A DNA stretch of 64,000 nucleotides from positions 1-64,000 of the forward strand of contig CAJOFJ010000002.1 in NCBI GenBank assembly GCA_905233625.1, read 5' to 3'. Source of the DNA: an uncultured Bacteroidales bacterium. Lineage in GTDB: Bacteria > Bacteroidota > Bacteroidia > Bacteroidales > WCHB1-69. The notes beneath the pieces were generated by a model. It ran no database searches, was not told the origin of the DNA, and worked only from the letters and a program-made list of their open reading frames with translations. Positions 56,458-64,000 of the stretch are shown piece by piece. A program made the translations under genes and the position numbers. The stretch's first letter is position 1. Every line of letters starts with the position of its first letter.

Positions 56458-56530
56458 TACTTTTGCAATCGGTAAAGAGTAAAAGAGAATAAAAGAGAAT
56501 AAAACAAAATAAAAGAGAATAAAACAAAAT
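56458..56530 (+). promoter_or_regulatory. -7 box followed by five 10-bp tandem repeats in the AAA gene leader
   Basis: TACTTTTG at 56458-56465 fits TAnnTTTG. Five 10-bp units follow (AAAAGAGAAT twice, AAAACAAAAT, AAAAGAGAAT, AAAACAAAAT; 56481-56530), six bases before the ATG. They lie in the expected 5' leader at the ribosome-binding position. Confidence 0.7.
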
Positions 56531-56536
56531 AAAAAA

Positions 56537-57667
56537 ATGAAGAAGAGCAATCGGGATAATATTCAGAGTTTGTTTCAACCTACATTTGGCAACCGTCCGG
56601 AGCAGTATATCGGACGTGACGGCGTGATTGAGAAGTTTATGGTGGGACTAAGGGAACCCATAGGCTCACGCGACCGCTGTACTCTTTTTCTCGGGCAACG
56701 TGGTATGGGTAAAACCGCCCTGCTACTTGAACTCAGCGACCGTGCCCAGAAAGAGGGGTATGTGGTTGCTCGTGTGACGGCTCACGAAGGGATGCCGCAG
56801 GCCATTATTGAGCAGTTTCAGTTGAACGGATCGAGATACTTTGATGATGAAAAACGAAAATTGACTGGTGTGACGGCTGGTGTGTTGGGTTTCTCGTTCG
56901 GTCTTACTTTCTCGGAGGCTGCTGAACGACAATACGGTTTCCGCTCGAAGATGTCTTTGCTATGTGACAGGTTGGCCGAGAAGGGCATGGGAGCACTCAT
57001 CCTCATTGATGAGGTGCACACCTCGGCTGCCATGCGTGAAGTGGCTGCTGCCTATCAAGAATTAGTAGGCGACCGCAAGAATATTGCGATAGCGATGGCG
57101 GGTCTGCCGCATGCTGTTTCCAAATTGCTCAATGACAGCGTGCTCACTTTTCTGAACCGTGCAACTAGAGTAGAACTGGGATTGATATCGACTAACTTGA
57201 TTAGAGCATACTTTGAAAAAGCATTCAGGTCGATTAAGATAGAAGCTCCGGATGAAATACTCGACCGTGCTGCACTATCGACGAGGGGATTTCCGTACCT
57301 GATGCAACTGATTGGTTATTATGTGATTCAATACACTCCTGAGCGTGGCATTGTTACCGATACTATTATGGACAAGGCAGAAAAGGCGGCCTTGGGTGAC
57401 ATGGAGAAAAACGTTTTCGAACCGATATTGAATCCGCTGTCGGACAATGATAAGATATTCCTCAAGACTCTTGCTCGTTGTGGCAAGACGGTGACCACTG
57501 CCAAGCTGCAGAACGAGTTAGGACGTAAAGGCCCAGCCATCCAGCCCTATCGTAAGCGTTTGATCGAAGCAGGCGTAATAGAGGCACCTCGCCGTGGTGA
57601 GCTGGTGTTTGCTGTGCCTTACCTGTCAGAATTCCTGCTGGGACATGATGAGGCTAGGTTTTCATAG
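56537..57667 (+). CDS. AAA-type ATPase with C-terminal winged helix
   Basis: The 376-residue protein has Walker A GQRGMGKT (53-60) and Walker B LILIDE (154-159). The N-terminal region (RPEQYIGRDGVIEKF) is a typical entry to Orc1/Cdc6-like and AAA_16 ATPases. The C-terminal ~70 residues (SDNDKIFLKTLARCGKTV..., PYRKRLIEAGVIEAPRRG) look like a winged helix. It is an orphan ATPase of the kind found in mobile or defence settings, but no partner is adjacent. The function is unknown. It follows hipT after a spacer with the direct repeat AATGCGGTAC. Confidence 0.75.
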   Translation: MKKSNRDNIQSLFQPTFGNRPEQYIGRDGVIEKFMVGLREPIGSRDRCTLFLGQRGMGKTALLLELSDRAQKEGYVVARVTAHEGMPQAIIEQFQLNGSRYFDDEKRKLTGVTAGVLGFSFGLTFSEAAERQYGFRSKMSLLCDRLAEKGMGALILIDEVHTSAAMREVAAAYQELVGDRKNIAIAMAGLPHAVSKLLNDSVLTFLNRATRVELGLISTNLIRAYFEKAFRSIKIEAPDEILDRAALSTRGFPYLMQLIGYYVIQYTPERGIVTDTIMDKAEKAALGDMEKNVFEPILNPLSDNDKIFLKTLARCGKTVTTAKLQNELGRKGPAIQPYRKRLIEAGVIEAPRRGELVFAVPYLSEFLLGHDEARFS

Positions 57668-57792
57668 CCATAATATAGAAATAACAGACTCCTCAGCGGA
57701 GAAATGGCTGTTGATGGAGAGATTTTTTTAACATAGATTAATAGTAGGAAAACTCTAATCACTGCTTTGACCCTGATATTGGAAAATTTTCG

Positions 57793-57800
57793 TATTTTTG
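57793..57800 (+). promoter_or_regulatory. -7 box of the UDP-xylose synthase gene
   Basis: TATTTTTG, 23 bases before the ATG at 57824. It excludes the longer in-frame start at 57767. Confidence 0.6.
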
Positions 57801-57823
57801 CTCTTTTAAGATTGAATGGTAGT

Positions 57824-58756
57824 ATGAAAAAAATATTAGTGACCGGGGGTGCCGGTTTTTTGGGCTCGCATCTGTGCGAACGGCTGTTGAAAGAAGGCCA
57901 TGATGTGATATGCCTGGACAATTATTTCACGGGCAGTAAGCGGAATATTGTACATCTGATGGGAAATCCGTATTTTGAGGTAATTCGTCATGATATCACT
58001 GAACCTTTTGATATCGAGGTGGATCAGATTTATAATATGGCTTGTCCTGCCTCTCCGGTACATTACCAGTTTGATCCCATCAAGACCATCAACACCTCGG
58101 TGGTGGGGGCGGTGAACATGCTGGAATTGGCCAACCGCACTGGTGCCAAGATATTGCAAGCCTCCACGAGCGAGGTATATGGCGACCCCTTTGTGCACCC
58201 GCAGCCGGAAGAATACTGGGGTAATGTTAATCCCATAGGCATTCGCTCATGTTATGACGAGGGCAAGCGTTGTGCCGAAACCCTTTTCTTCGACTATCAC
58301 CGACAGAACAAGGTGAAAATCAAGGTGGTGCGTATTTTCAACACCTATGGTCCCCGCATGTTACCCGACGATGGCAGGGTAGTGTCCAATTTTATTGTGC
58401 AAGCATTGAAAAATGAGGATATAACTATTTATGGCACTGGCGAGCAAACCCGCAGTTTCTGCTATTGCGAGGATATGATTGACGGTATTATCCGGATGAT
58501 GAACACGGATGATGAGGTGACGGGACCTGTTAATTTGGGTAATCCTAAAGAATTTACCATCAAGCAGTTGGCTGAATTGGTGGTGGAGTTGACGGGCTCA
58601 AAATCCAATATCATTTACCATCCTGCGGTGCAAGACGACCCGCAGCAGCGCCAGCCTATTATTGACAAGGCCAAAGCCATGCTAAACTGGCAACCCACCG
58701 TCGAACTCCGGGAGGGCTTGGCCAGAACGATTGAGTATTTCAGAGGGATAGTATAG
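57824..58756 (+). CDS. uxs: UDP-glucuronate decarboxylase (UDP-xylose synthase)
   Basis: The protein has 310 residues. It is an extended SDR: NAD loop GGAGFLGSH (8-16), the substrate strand [10 protein letters not shown] and catalytic Y144-x3-K148 in SCYDEGKR, which is diagnostic for Uxs. RTSFCY-type motif ([11 protein letters not shown]) is also present. It converts UDP-glucuronate to UDP-xylose, a donor for surface glycans. It has its own promoter and converges with hddC, 24 bp apart. Confidence 0.95.
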   Translation: MKKILVTGGAGFLGSHLCERLLKEGHDVICLDNYFTGSKRNIVHLMGNPYFEVIRHDITEPFDIEVDQIYNMACPASPVHYQFDPIKTINTSVVGAVNMLELANRTGAKILQASTSEVYGDPFVHPQPEEYWGNVNPIGIRSCYDEGKRCAETLFFDYHRQNKVKIKVVRIFNTYGPRMLPDDGRVVSNFIVQALKNEDITIYGTGEQTRSFCYCEDMIDGIIRMMNTDDEVTGPVNLGNPKEFTIKQLAELVVELTGSKSNIIYHPAVQDDPQQRQPIIDKAKAMLNWQPTVELREGLARTIEYFRGIV

Positions 58757-58780
58757 CGAAACCTGTTAAAAAACAAGGTG

Positions 58781-59485
58781 CTACAATTCTTTTTGTGCCC
58801 GGGCATAATCTTCGGGAATGCCGATGTCTATGAAATAACCGTCAGATGCTATGCCATAAAATGGCATAGTGTGTACGTATTTTTCCATCAGGTCTTTTTC
58901 AAACGAGAACTTTTGAGGAAGGGGAAGTTGTTGTGCTAAATTATTGTTAATCAGATAAATACCACCATTAATCATCCCGGCTCCGATGCTGTTGTTTTTT
59001 TCGGTGAAACTGATAATCCGTTGGTTTTCATCGGTTTGTACACTACCATAGCGGGAGGTGTCGGGTACTTGGCGCAGAATGATGCTCAATGCGCTTTGAT
59101 GCTGCCCATGAAATGCTTGCAGTGCATCCAAATCGGCTTTGAACAGGGTGTCTCCATTCAGAATCAGTACATTTTCGCTTGTGCATTGGGAAAGTGCGTA
59201 AAAGATGGCGCCACCTGTTCCAAGTGGTTCATTCTCAACAGCGTATGAGATTTTCAGGGATTTGTATTCTGAGCCAAAATAGTCCTCTATCTTTTCATGC
59301 AAATATCCTACTGATAACACTACTTTGGTGTAGTTGTAATCTATCAGATAATCAAGAATATAAGTTAAAAATGGCCTTCCGTTGACGGGTGCCATCGGTT
59401 TGGGAAGTTCTTTAACCACGCTTTGCAGTCGGGTGCCGAAGCCACCGGCGAGGATGATTGCTTCTTTATTTTCTTTGTTCATCAT
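58781..59485 (-). CDS. hddC: D-glycero-alpha-D-manno-heptose 1-phosphate guanylyltransferase
   Basis: The 234-residue nucleotidyltransferase starts with LAGGFGTRLQSVVKELPKPM (12-31), where GGFGTRL and the lysine of PKP form the nucleotide site; NGDTLF is the metal aspartate motif. The family and the neighbourhood (hddA, gmhB, gmhA) mark it as HddC/GmhD, which makes GDP-D-glycero-alpha-D-manno-heptose. A role with another sugar-1-phosphate is possible on sequence alone. It is the last gene of the heptose operon, 100 bp behind hddA across a palindrome block. Confidence 0.88.
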   Translation of the reverse strand: MMNKENKEAIILAGGFGTRLQSVVKELPKPMAPVNGRPFLTYILDYLIDYNYTKVVLSVGYLHEKIEDYFGSEYKSLKISYAVENEPLGTGGAIFYALSQCTSENVLILNGDTLFKADLDALQAFHGQHQSALSIILRQVPDTSRYGSVQTDENQRIISFTEKNNSIGAGMINGGIYLINNNLAQQLPLPQKFSFEKDLMEKYVHTMPFYGIASDGYFIDIGIPEDYARAQKEL

Positions 59486-59499
59486 GTTCTATTTTTTTT

Positions 59500-59584
59500 C
59501 TACTACCCCGCCCTACGGGCACCCCTTCTACATAGAAGGGGAATTATTTGTGCTTGTATAGATGCGCCATGGCATATCTATACA
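59500..59584. repeat. Palindrome cluster between hddA and hddC
   Basis: Two hairpins lie here: CCCCTTCTA / TAGAAGGGG (59522-59541) and TGTATAGAT / ATCTATACA (59554-59584, 12-base loop). Neither has a T run on the minus strand long enough for a clear terminator, so they may protect or trim the mRNA. Confidence 0.65.
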
Positions 59585-59585
59585 A

Positions 59586-60608
59586 TTACATTGTCCAGGT
59601 CTTCAAACCTTCATTGACAAACTCGTATCGTTTGGCTTGGCCGCCGAATTCCTGTAAGGCATCGATGACCGCATAGCGGGTGGTGGAGGGGCAGTAGAAG
59701 AACATGAATCCTCCGCCGCCGGCACCGGAAATCTTGCCTCCTGAGGCTCCGGCATTGATAGCCGCATCATAAACCTTGTCAATCAGTTCATTGCTGATGC
59801 TGTCGGCCATCTGTTTCTTATACTGCCAGCCAAAGTTCAGAATCTCACCAATGGAGTCAATATCTCCTTTGAGCAGTGCCTCTTTCATCTGAATTGCTTG
59901 CTCTTTCAGTTTGAGCATGGCATCGATGGACTTCTGTTTCTTGGCCTTTACATTCTTTTGCTGGTCTTCAATAATTTTTGCCGACACATGGCTGGTGGCT
60001 GTATAGTACAACACCAGATTGTGTGCCAGTTCGTCCATATAGCGTTGTCGGATGCGCAAGGGGTTCACAATGACATTGTCACCAATGAATTCCATGTAAT
60101 TGAAACCTCCGAATGTAGCCGCATATTGGTCTTGCTTGCCACCGGTCATAGCTAAATCCTCGCGTTCAATTTCGTAGGCCAAGTGGGCGATGTCATACTC
60201 ACCCAAGGGCAGTTTAAGCCATTCCACAAAAGCGCCTAAAATAGAAACGACCAAGGTGGAGGAGGTGCCTAAACCGGATCCCGGAGGAGAATCCACAAAG
60301 CTGGAAATCTTGAATGACAAGGGTTTATGGGTAAACTGCTTGACAATACGGTTATAGACCCCTTTGTGCAAAATGAAAAATCCTTCAGGCTTCAGTTCCT
60401 CGCAGCTGTCAAATTCTTCGTACAATTCTGTTCGTGCGGGATTTTCAAAAATGATTTTGCCGTCATCTGTCGGTTCCAGGGTGGTATAGGCGTACATGTT
60501 GATGGTGGCGTTCAAAATGGCGCCGCCATAAATGTCCGAAAAGGGCGACACATCGGTGCCTCCGCCTGCCAAACCTAATCTTAAAGGGGCTTTGCTTCTT
60601 ATTCTCAT
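59586..60608 (-). CDS. hddA: D-glycero-D-manno-heptose 7-phosphate kinase (GHMP family)
   Basis: The 340-residue GHMP kinase has the N-terminal APLRLGLAGGGTDVSPF motif, the ATP loop PPGSGLGTSST (108-118), and the C-terminal GASGGKISGAGGGGFM glycine-rich motif. Close relatives are HddA of S-layer glycan and capsule clusters, which phosphorylate heptose 7-phosphate at C1 in the alpha form. The operon partners support this. It starts 30 bp downstream of the glycosyltransferase gene. Confidence 0.92.
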   Translation of the reverse strand: MRIRSKAPLRLGLAGGGTDVSPFSDIYGGAILNATINMYAYTTLEPTDDGKIIFENPARTELYEEFDSCEELKPEGFFILHKGVYNRIVKQFTHKPLSFKISSFVDSPPGSGLGTSSTLVVSILGAFVEWLKLPLGEYDIAHLAYEIEREDLAMTGGKQDQYAATFGGFNYMEFIGDNVIVNPLRIRQRYMDELAHNLVLYYTATSHVSAKIIEDQQKNVKAKKQKSIDAMLKLKEQAIQMKEALLKGDIDSIGEILNFGWQYKKQMADSISNELIDKVYDAAINAGASGGKISGAGGGGFMFFYCPSTTRYAVIDALQEFGGQAKRYEFVNEGLKTWTM

Positions 60609-60638
60609 AGTGGTATGGATTTCAATAGAAAGGTCGTT

Positions 60639-61757
60639 TTATAATTGGTGGATGGCTTTCACAAATTTTTGCCATGAATATTTCTTTTTCTCTTCCGCGA
60701 TGTTCGCCTCGTAGGCGGATTCGCGCTGGTGTTCGAAAAAGTCGCACAGGGCATCGGCAATCTGTTGGCTGTCTGGTTCCACCACATATCCGATTTTGCC
60801 GTGAGGCACAATCTCCGCCAAACCGCCCACATTGGTCACTAACATAGGTTTCTCGAAGTGGAAGGCGATTTGTGTCACGCCACTTTGGGTGGCGGTTTTA
60901 TAGGGTTGCGCCACAATATCAGCCGCACTGAAAAAACGGTTGACCTCACTGTCAGGGATAAAATCTGTATGTAATTCCACCTTGTCTTCAATCTGCAAGT
61001 CCTTGATTTGCTTTAGATAAGGGGCTGAATCACCATAGAACTCTCCGGCGACCAGCAATTTGATATTGGATTCTTTGAGCCGTTGGTCTGCGAAGGCTGA
61101 AAAGAGCAGATCTAACCCTTTGTAGGTCCTGATAAATCCGAAAAACAGCACATAGCGGAATTCCGGATTCAGGTTAAGCAGTTGCAAAGCCTTCTCTTTG
61201 GGCAGCCGCTCTCCGTAATGGTCGTAAAGCGGGTGTGGACTGAAAACCGCGGGCTTGTCCTGGGTAAACAGACGCAGGTCCTGCAATACCGATTTCGACA
61301 TGGCGACGAAGCCCTGGGTCGGTTTGATGAAATATTTTACAAACATCTTGTCTCCGATGCGGTGCTCATGGGGAATGACGTTGTCGAGGATGGAAATGAT
61401 GCGGGTGTGCTTGTTCCTCCGTACCATGCGGGCGATGGTGCCGAAGCAGGGCGCCATAAAGGGCAACCAGAACTTGGTGATCATCAGGTCGGGCTTTTTT
61501 CGGGCAATCTCTCGTCCGACTTTAATCCAGTTGAAAGGATTGTAAGAGTGCACTTTCCTGATAATATGCAAGTTCTCCGGGGCTGCTTCGGTGCTATATT
61601 GCGTTTTCCCGGGGAACAGGAAATCGGGGTACTGGTGTGTGAAAGTGTATATTTCCACTTCATGTCCCTGGTCCTGATATTCACGGGCAAGGCGTTCGTT
61701 GAATGCCGCCAAGCCTCCTCGATAGGGGTATGCTGTTCCTAAAATGACAATTTTCAT
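60639..61757 (-). CDS. Glycosyltransferase, family 4 type
   Basis: The 372-residue GT-B enzyme has the N-terminal loop GTAYPYRGGLAAFNERLA, the donor-side motif FFGFIRTYKGLDLL, and the C-terminal QSGVTQIAFHFEKPMLVTNVGGLAEI with the conserved glutamate near E-x7-E. The acceptor is unknown. Since it is embedded among four heptose-nucleotide genes, transfer of heptose from GDP-heptose is plausible but inferred. No signal peptide or membrane helix is seen. Confidence 0.85.
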   Translation of the reverse strand: MKIVILGTAYPYRGGLAAFNERLAREYQDQGHEVEIYTFTHQYPDFLFPGKTQYSTEAAPENLHIIRKVHSYNPFNWIKVGREIARKKPDLMITKFWLPFMAPCFGTIARMVRRNKHTRIISILDNVIPHEHRIGDKMFVKYFIKPTQGFVAMSKSVLQDLRLFTQDKPAVFSPHPLYDHYGERLPKEKALQLLNLNPEFRYVLFFGFIRTYKGLDLLFSAFADQRLKESNIKLLVAGEFYGDSAPYLKQIKDLQIEDKVELHTDFIPDSEVNRFFSAADIVAQPYKTATQSGVTQIAFHFEKPMLVTNVGGLAEIVPHGKIGYVVEPDSQQIADALCDFFEHQRESAYEANIAEEKKKYSWQKFVKAIHQL

Positions 61758-61798
61758 TTAATGCTGAATTGAAAAGGCAAAATTACAAAAAAATCCGT

Positions 61799-62272
61799 TT
61801 ATTCGAGCTTGATGCCCCGAATACCGCAATTTTGGGCGAAGAGCATGTCGGAATCACTGTCGCCGATCATCAGCGTGGTGTCGGGATGGATGTCAGGATA
61901 GTCGTGCAGAATATCCAGAAACATGCCGATACCGGGTTTCCGTCGAGGATCCTCTTCCGTAAGGGCGGTGCAATAGTATATCTGGTCGATGCGGCCTCCA
62001 GCCTGCTCAATTTCCTGGCACATCTGCCGATGGATGTCGATCAGGTCTTGCTCGGTCATCAGCCCTTTGCTGACTCCCCGCTGGTTGGTGACCACAAAAA
62101 TGTGTTTCACGAACTGTGCCCATTGCGAAAGTGTTTCTTTCACACCGGGAAGAAACTCAAACTCAGACCATTGCTTCACATAGTCGTTGGGACGCAGCCG
62201 GTTGATGACGCCGTCGCGGTCCAGCAGCAGGGTTTCAACCCCGGTAATGTCAATATCCGAGAGTTTCATCAT
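61799..62272 (-). CDS. gmhB: D-glycero-D-manno-heptose 1,7-bisphosphate 7-phosphatase
   Basis: The 157-residue HAD-IIIA phosphatase has the nucleophile motif [10 protein letters not shown] (D18, D20), motif II TNQRG (62-66), the lysine of RKPGIGM and the acidic motif IGDSDSDM. The zinc-binding loop of E. coli GmhB is absent, as in shorter homologues. It removes the 7-phosphate in heptose nucleotide synthesis. It is 13 bp behind gmhA. Confidence 0.9.
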   Translation of the reverse strand: MMKLSDIDITGVETLLLDRDGVINRLRPNDYVKQWSEFEFLPGVKETLSQWAQFVKHIFVVTNQRGVSKGLMTEQDLIDIHRQMCQEIEQAGGRIDQIYYCTALTEEDPRRKPGIGMFLDILHDYPDIHPDTTLMIGDSDSDMLFAQNCGIRGIKLE

Positions 62273-62285
62273 TGCTATTGGACTC

Positions 62286-62954
62286 TTACTGCATATTTGA
62301 TCCGAAGAATCTATCCTCCAGCATCAGGCAAAGGCAATGATACACAGGAAGATGCAGTTCTTGGATTTTATAAGTTTCGGTTTCGGGGACTTGGATGCAG
62401 ATATCTGCCAAAGCCGACAGCTTGCTTTCCTTGCTGCCCGTCAGTCCGATGATTTTCACCCCTTTGGCCTTGGCTACAATGGCCGCATAAATGATGTTTT
62501 TGCTGTTGCCTGAGGTGGAAATGGCCAAAAAGCTGTCACCAGACTGTCCGAAACCAAGCATCTGTTGGGCAAACACCAGTTCGGGAACGCAGTCGTTCAT
62601 GTAGGCGGTGGACAGCCCGGGATGGCCAGTAAGAGCGATGGCAGGCAACGCCCCTTGCAGGTGTGCTGCAATGGTGGCTCCCATGTCGGGGTCAATGTCT
62701 TTGCAGTTTTGGGCCAAACTGTGGTCAATGGGGCGGGGAAGTTTGAATCCCTTCATCAGTTCTCCTACGATATGTTCTGAATCAGCGGCGGAGCCTCCAT
62801 TGCCTGCCACTAACAACTTGTGTTGCGACTGATACGATTTCTCCATCAAAAAATAGGCCTTGGCGATGGAATCCTCACAGCATTTCAACGCCGGATGCCG
62901 TTCCGTCAGAGTATGGATATGTGCTTGTAGTTTGTTTTCCAAAAGGTTGAACAT
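62286..62954 (-). CDS. gmhA: Sedoheptulose 7-phosphate isomerase
   Basis: The 222-residue SIS-domain protein has the GmhA loop [16 protein letters not shown] (51-66), the catalytic glutamate and histidine regions ([16 protein letters not shown]) and the ISTSGNSKN sugar-phosphate loop. It is slightly longer than E. coli GmhA (192). It makes D-glycero-D-manno-heptose 7-phosphate, the first step of the pathway. It is the first gene of the minus-strand operon. Confidence 0.94.
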   Translation of the reverse strand: MFNLLENKLQAHIHTLTERHPALKCCEDSIAKAYFLMEKSYQSQHKLLVAGNGGSAADSEHIVGELMKGFKLPRPIDHSLAQNCKDIDPDMGATIAAHLQGALPAIALTGHPGLSTAYMNDCVPELVFAQQMLGFGQSGDSFLAISTSGNSKNIIYAAIVAKAKGVKIIGLTGSKESKLSALADICIQVPETETYKIQELHLPVYHCLCLMLEDRFFGSNMQ

Positions 62955-63025
62955 GGATTATGTCTATTTTAAAATTTATTCTGCAAAAATACACATTATT
63001 GTTGAATTGGTGTGCGGTTTTTTTG

Positions 63026-63033
63026 TAATTTTG
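63026..63033 (+). promoter_or_regulatory. -7 box of the YfhO-like gene
   Basis: TAATTTTG, with TTG at 63002-63004 or 63007-63009 as possible -33. The ATG follows 22 bases later. Confidence 0.55.
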
Positions 63034-63055
63034 CAAGTTGATAAAAAATAGAAAA

Positions 63056-64000
63056 ATGAAAGAGATATTCAAGAAGATTCTACCTTATTTGGTAGCAGTA
63101 GTGATTTTTATTGTTTTGACCTTGATTTATGCATCTCCTGTTCTGGATGGCAAGGTGATTAATGCCGGGGATACCAAGAGTTGGGAGGGAATGTACCAGG
63201 AATGCAAGGCATACAATGACAGTGGTAATTACAGCTGGTGGACGGGTTCCATGTTTAGCGGTATGCCAAACTATCAGATTGGTGGTGGCAAATATCCGGG
63301 ACCTGCTGTGGGAATCCCTTTCAGAAAGATGGCCGAATTGTGGTTTCCTGTGACGCTGGCTTTACTGTTGACTTATTTTCTGGGTTATTTCATTTTGCTA
63401 CGGGCGTTTAAGGTAAACGTGTGGCTTTCTATAGTCGGAGCCATAGCTATAGCATTGTCCACTTATTTTATTTTGATTATTCCGGCTGGACACAATACCA
63501 AAGCGCAGGCCTTGGCTTTCTTGCCTGTCATTATAGGGGGATTCCATTTGATATTCCAAAAAAATTATGGATGGGGAATCATATTGACTATGGCTTACTC
63601 CTCCTTTGCCATTATGCTTCATCCGCAAATGACCTACTACATTTTTATGCTGATTGGAGTTATGTTCATTGCGGAATTGTATGTCCATATCCGCGAAAAG
63701 AGATGGAAGGACTTGGTTATTGGTGTGGCGGCATTTGCCCTTGCTCTTGGATTAGGCATTGGAGTACAATCTGTCGCATACATGGTGAATAAGGAATATA
63801 GCACGGAAACCATGCGTGGAGGGCATTCGGAATTGGCAAAAGAAGAGGATGCTGTCAATAAAACCAGTGGCTTGAGTCTTTCGTACATTACCCAGTACAG
63901 TTATGGCATAGGTGAAACTACCACTTTATTGATTCCAGGCGCAAGAGGCTATGCGTCCGCTTATAATGTGGGCACTAACTCCAAGGTTTACGAAGCCATG
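63056..64000 (+). CDS. YfhO-like multi-spanning membrane protein (3' end outside window)
   Basis: The frame is open from the ATG at 63056 to the window edge (315 codons). It begins with a membrane helix (PYLVAVVIFIVLTLIYASPV) and the YfhO-type segment LDGKVINAGDTKSWEGMYQE with WWTGSMFSGMPNYQI, followed by several further helices. The early loop and the helix pattern match the YfhO family of Bacteroidetes, large membrane proteins with a GT-C-like layout. A role in glycan or teichoic-acid-like modification is proposed for relatives. It diverges from the heptose operon. Confidence 0.8.
   Translation, partial: MKEIFKKILPYLVAVVIFIVLTLIYASPVLDGKVINAGDTKSWEGMYQECKAYNDSGNYSWWTGSMFSGMPNYQIGGGKYPGPAVGIPFRKMAELWFPVTLALLLTYFLGYFILLRAFKVNVWLSIVGAIAIALSTYFILIIPAGHNTKAQALAFLPVIIGGFHLIFQKNYGWGIILTMAYSSFAIMLHPQMTYYIFMLIGVMFIAELYVHIREKRWKDLVIGVAAFALALGLGIGVQSVAYMVNKEYSTETMRGGHSELAKEEDAVNKTSGLSLSYITQYSYGIGETTTLLIPGARGYASAYNVGTNSKVYEAM

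Noticed and set aside
57767..57823. Longer start of the UDP-xylose synthase gene
   Set aside because: A TATTTTTG promoter box lies within the extension, and the conserved Rossmann start begins at the ATG at 57824.

Overview
The window is a chromosomal segment of a Bacteroidetes bacterium, most likely an uncultured member of the Bacteroidales. The signs are promoters of the TTG-N19-TAnnTTTG type, two surface proteins ending in type 9 secretion (T9SS) C-terminal domains, FISUMP-domain proteins, a Bat aerotolerance cluster, HydF, and an IF-2 with a long acidic/lysine-rich N-terminus. About 45 genes can be supported. There is one tRNA (Gln, UUG), no rRNA, no CRISPR array and no recognisable insertion sequence.

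Layout. 1-8.3 kb: the 3' end of a repeat-rich T9SS protein, an M28 peptidase, a Bat cluster in which BatB and BatC are fused, and a WbpB/WlbA-like sugar-nucleotide oxidase. 8.6-26.6 kb: mostly housekeeping genes. These are the TsaC/Sua5-type enzyme, CoaD, a thioredoxin-fold lipoprotein, Pcm, the threonine-degradation pair (epimerase-type dehydrogenase plus Kbl), an outer-membrane beta-barrel receptor, a PpiD/SurA-like foldase, L25, a lipoprotein, NadC, an AsmA-like protein, YihY, Nif3 and a zinc-ribbon coiled-coil protein. 26.9-33.4 kb: an accessory patch with two FISUMP genes, one broken by an in-frame TAG and one by a 2-base frameshift, next to an Rpn-type nuclease. 33.6-42.5 kb: pdxA, infB, nusA, tRNA-Gln and uvrA. 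43-49.6 kb: one 2211-residue T9SS adhesin. 49.7-54.9 kb: a lipoprotein, a thioesterase, a cupin, HutH, a four-helix-bundle protein and HydF. 55-57.7 kb: a HipS-HipT pair without HipB and with a damaged hipS start, then an AAA ATPase preceded by 10-bp tandem repeats. 57.8-63 kb: UDP-xylose synthase and a complete GDP-D-glycero-alpha-D-manno-heptose operon (gmhA, gmhB, hddA, hddC) with one glycosyltransferase. The last gene is a YfhO-like membrane protein cut by the window edge.

The heptose operon, Uxs and the WbpB-like oxidase point to an elaborate surface glycan. The T9SS adhesins and FISUMP proteins are probably displayed on the same surface. Kbl/Tdh and HutH suggest amino-acid use, and HydF suggests an anaerobe with [FeFe]-hydrogenase.

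The most unusual feature is in the spacers. Many carry degenerate tandem arrays with a strict 7-bp period (a few 8-bp). The units differ from place to place, and arrays repeatedly begin at or inside the stop codon of the upstream gene. Some 8-bp arrays supply the -33 element of a promoter. These arrays are mixed with short palindromes and 21/24/54-bp tandem units. I know of no described system that explains them.
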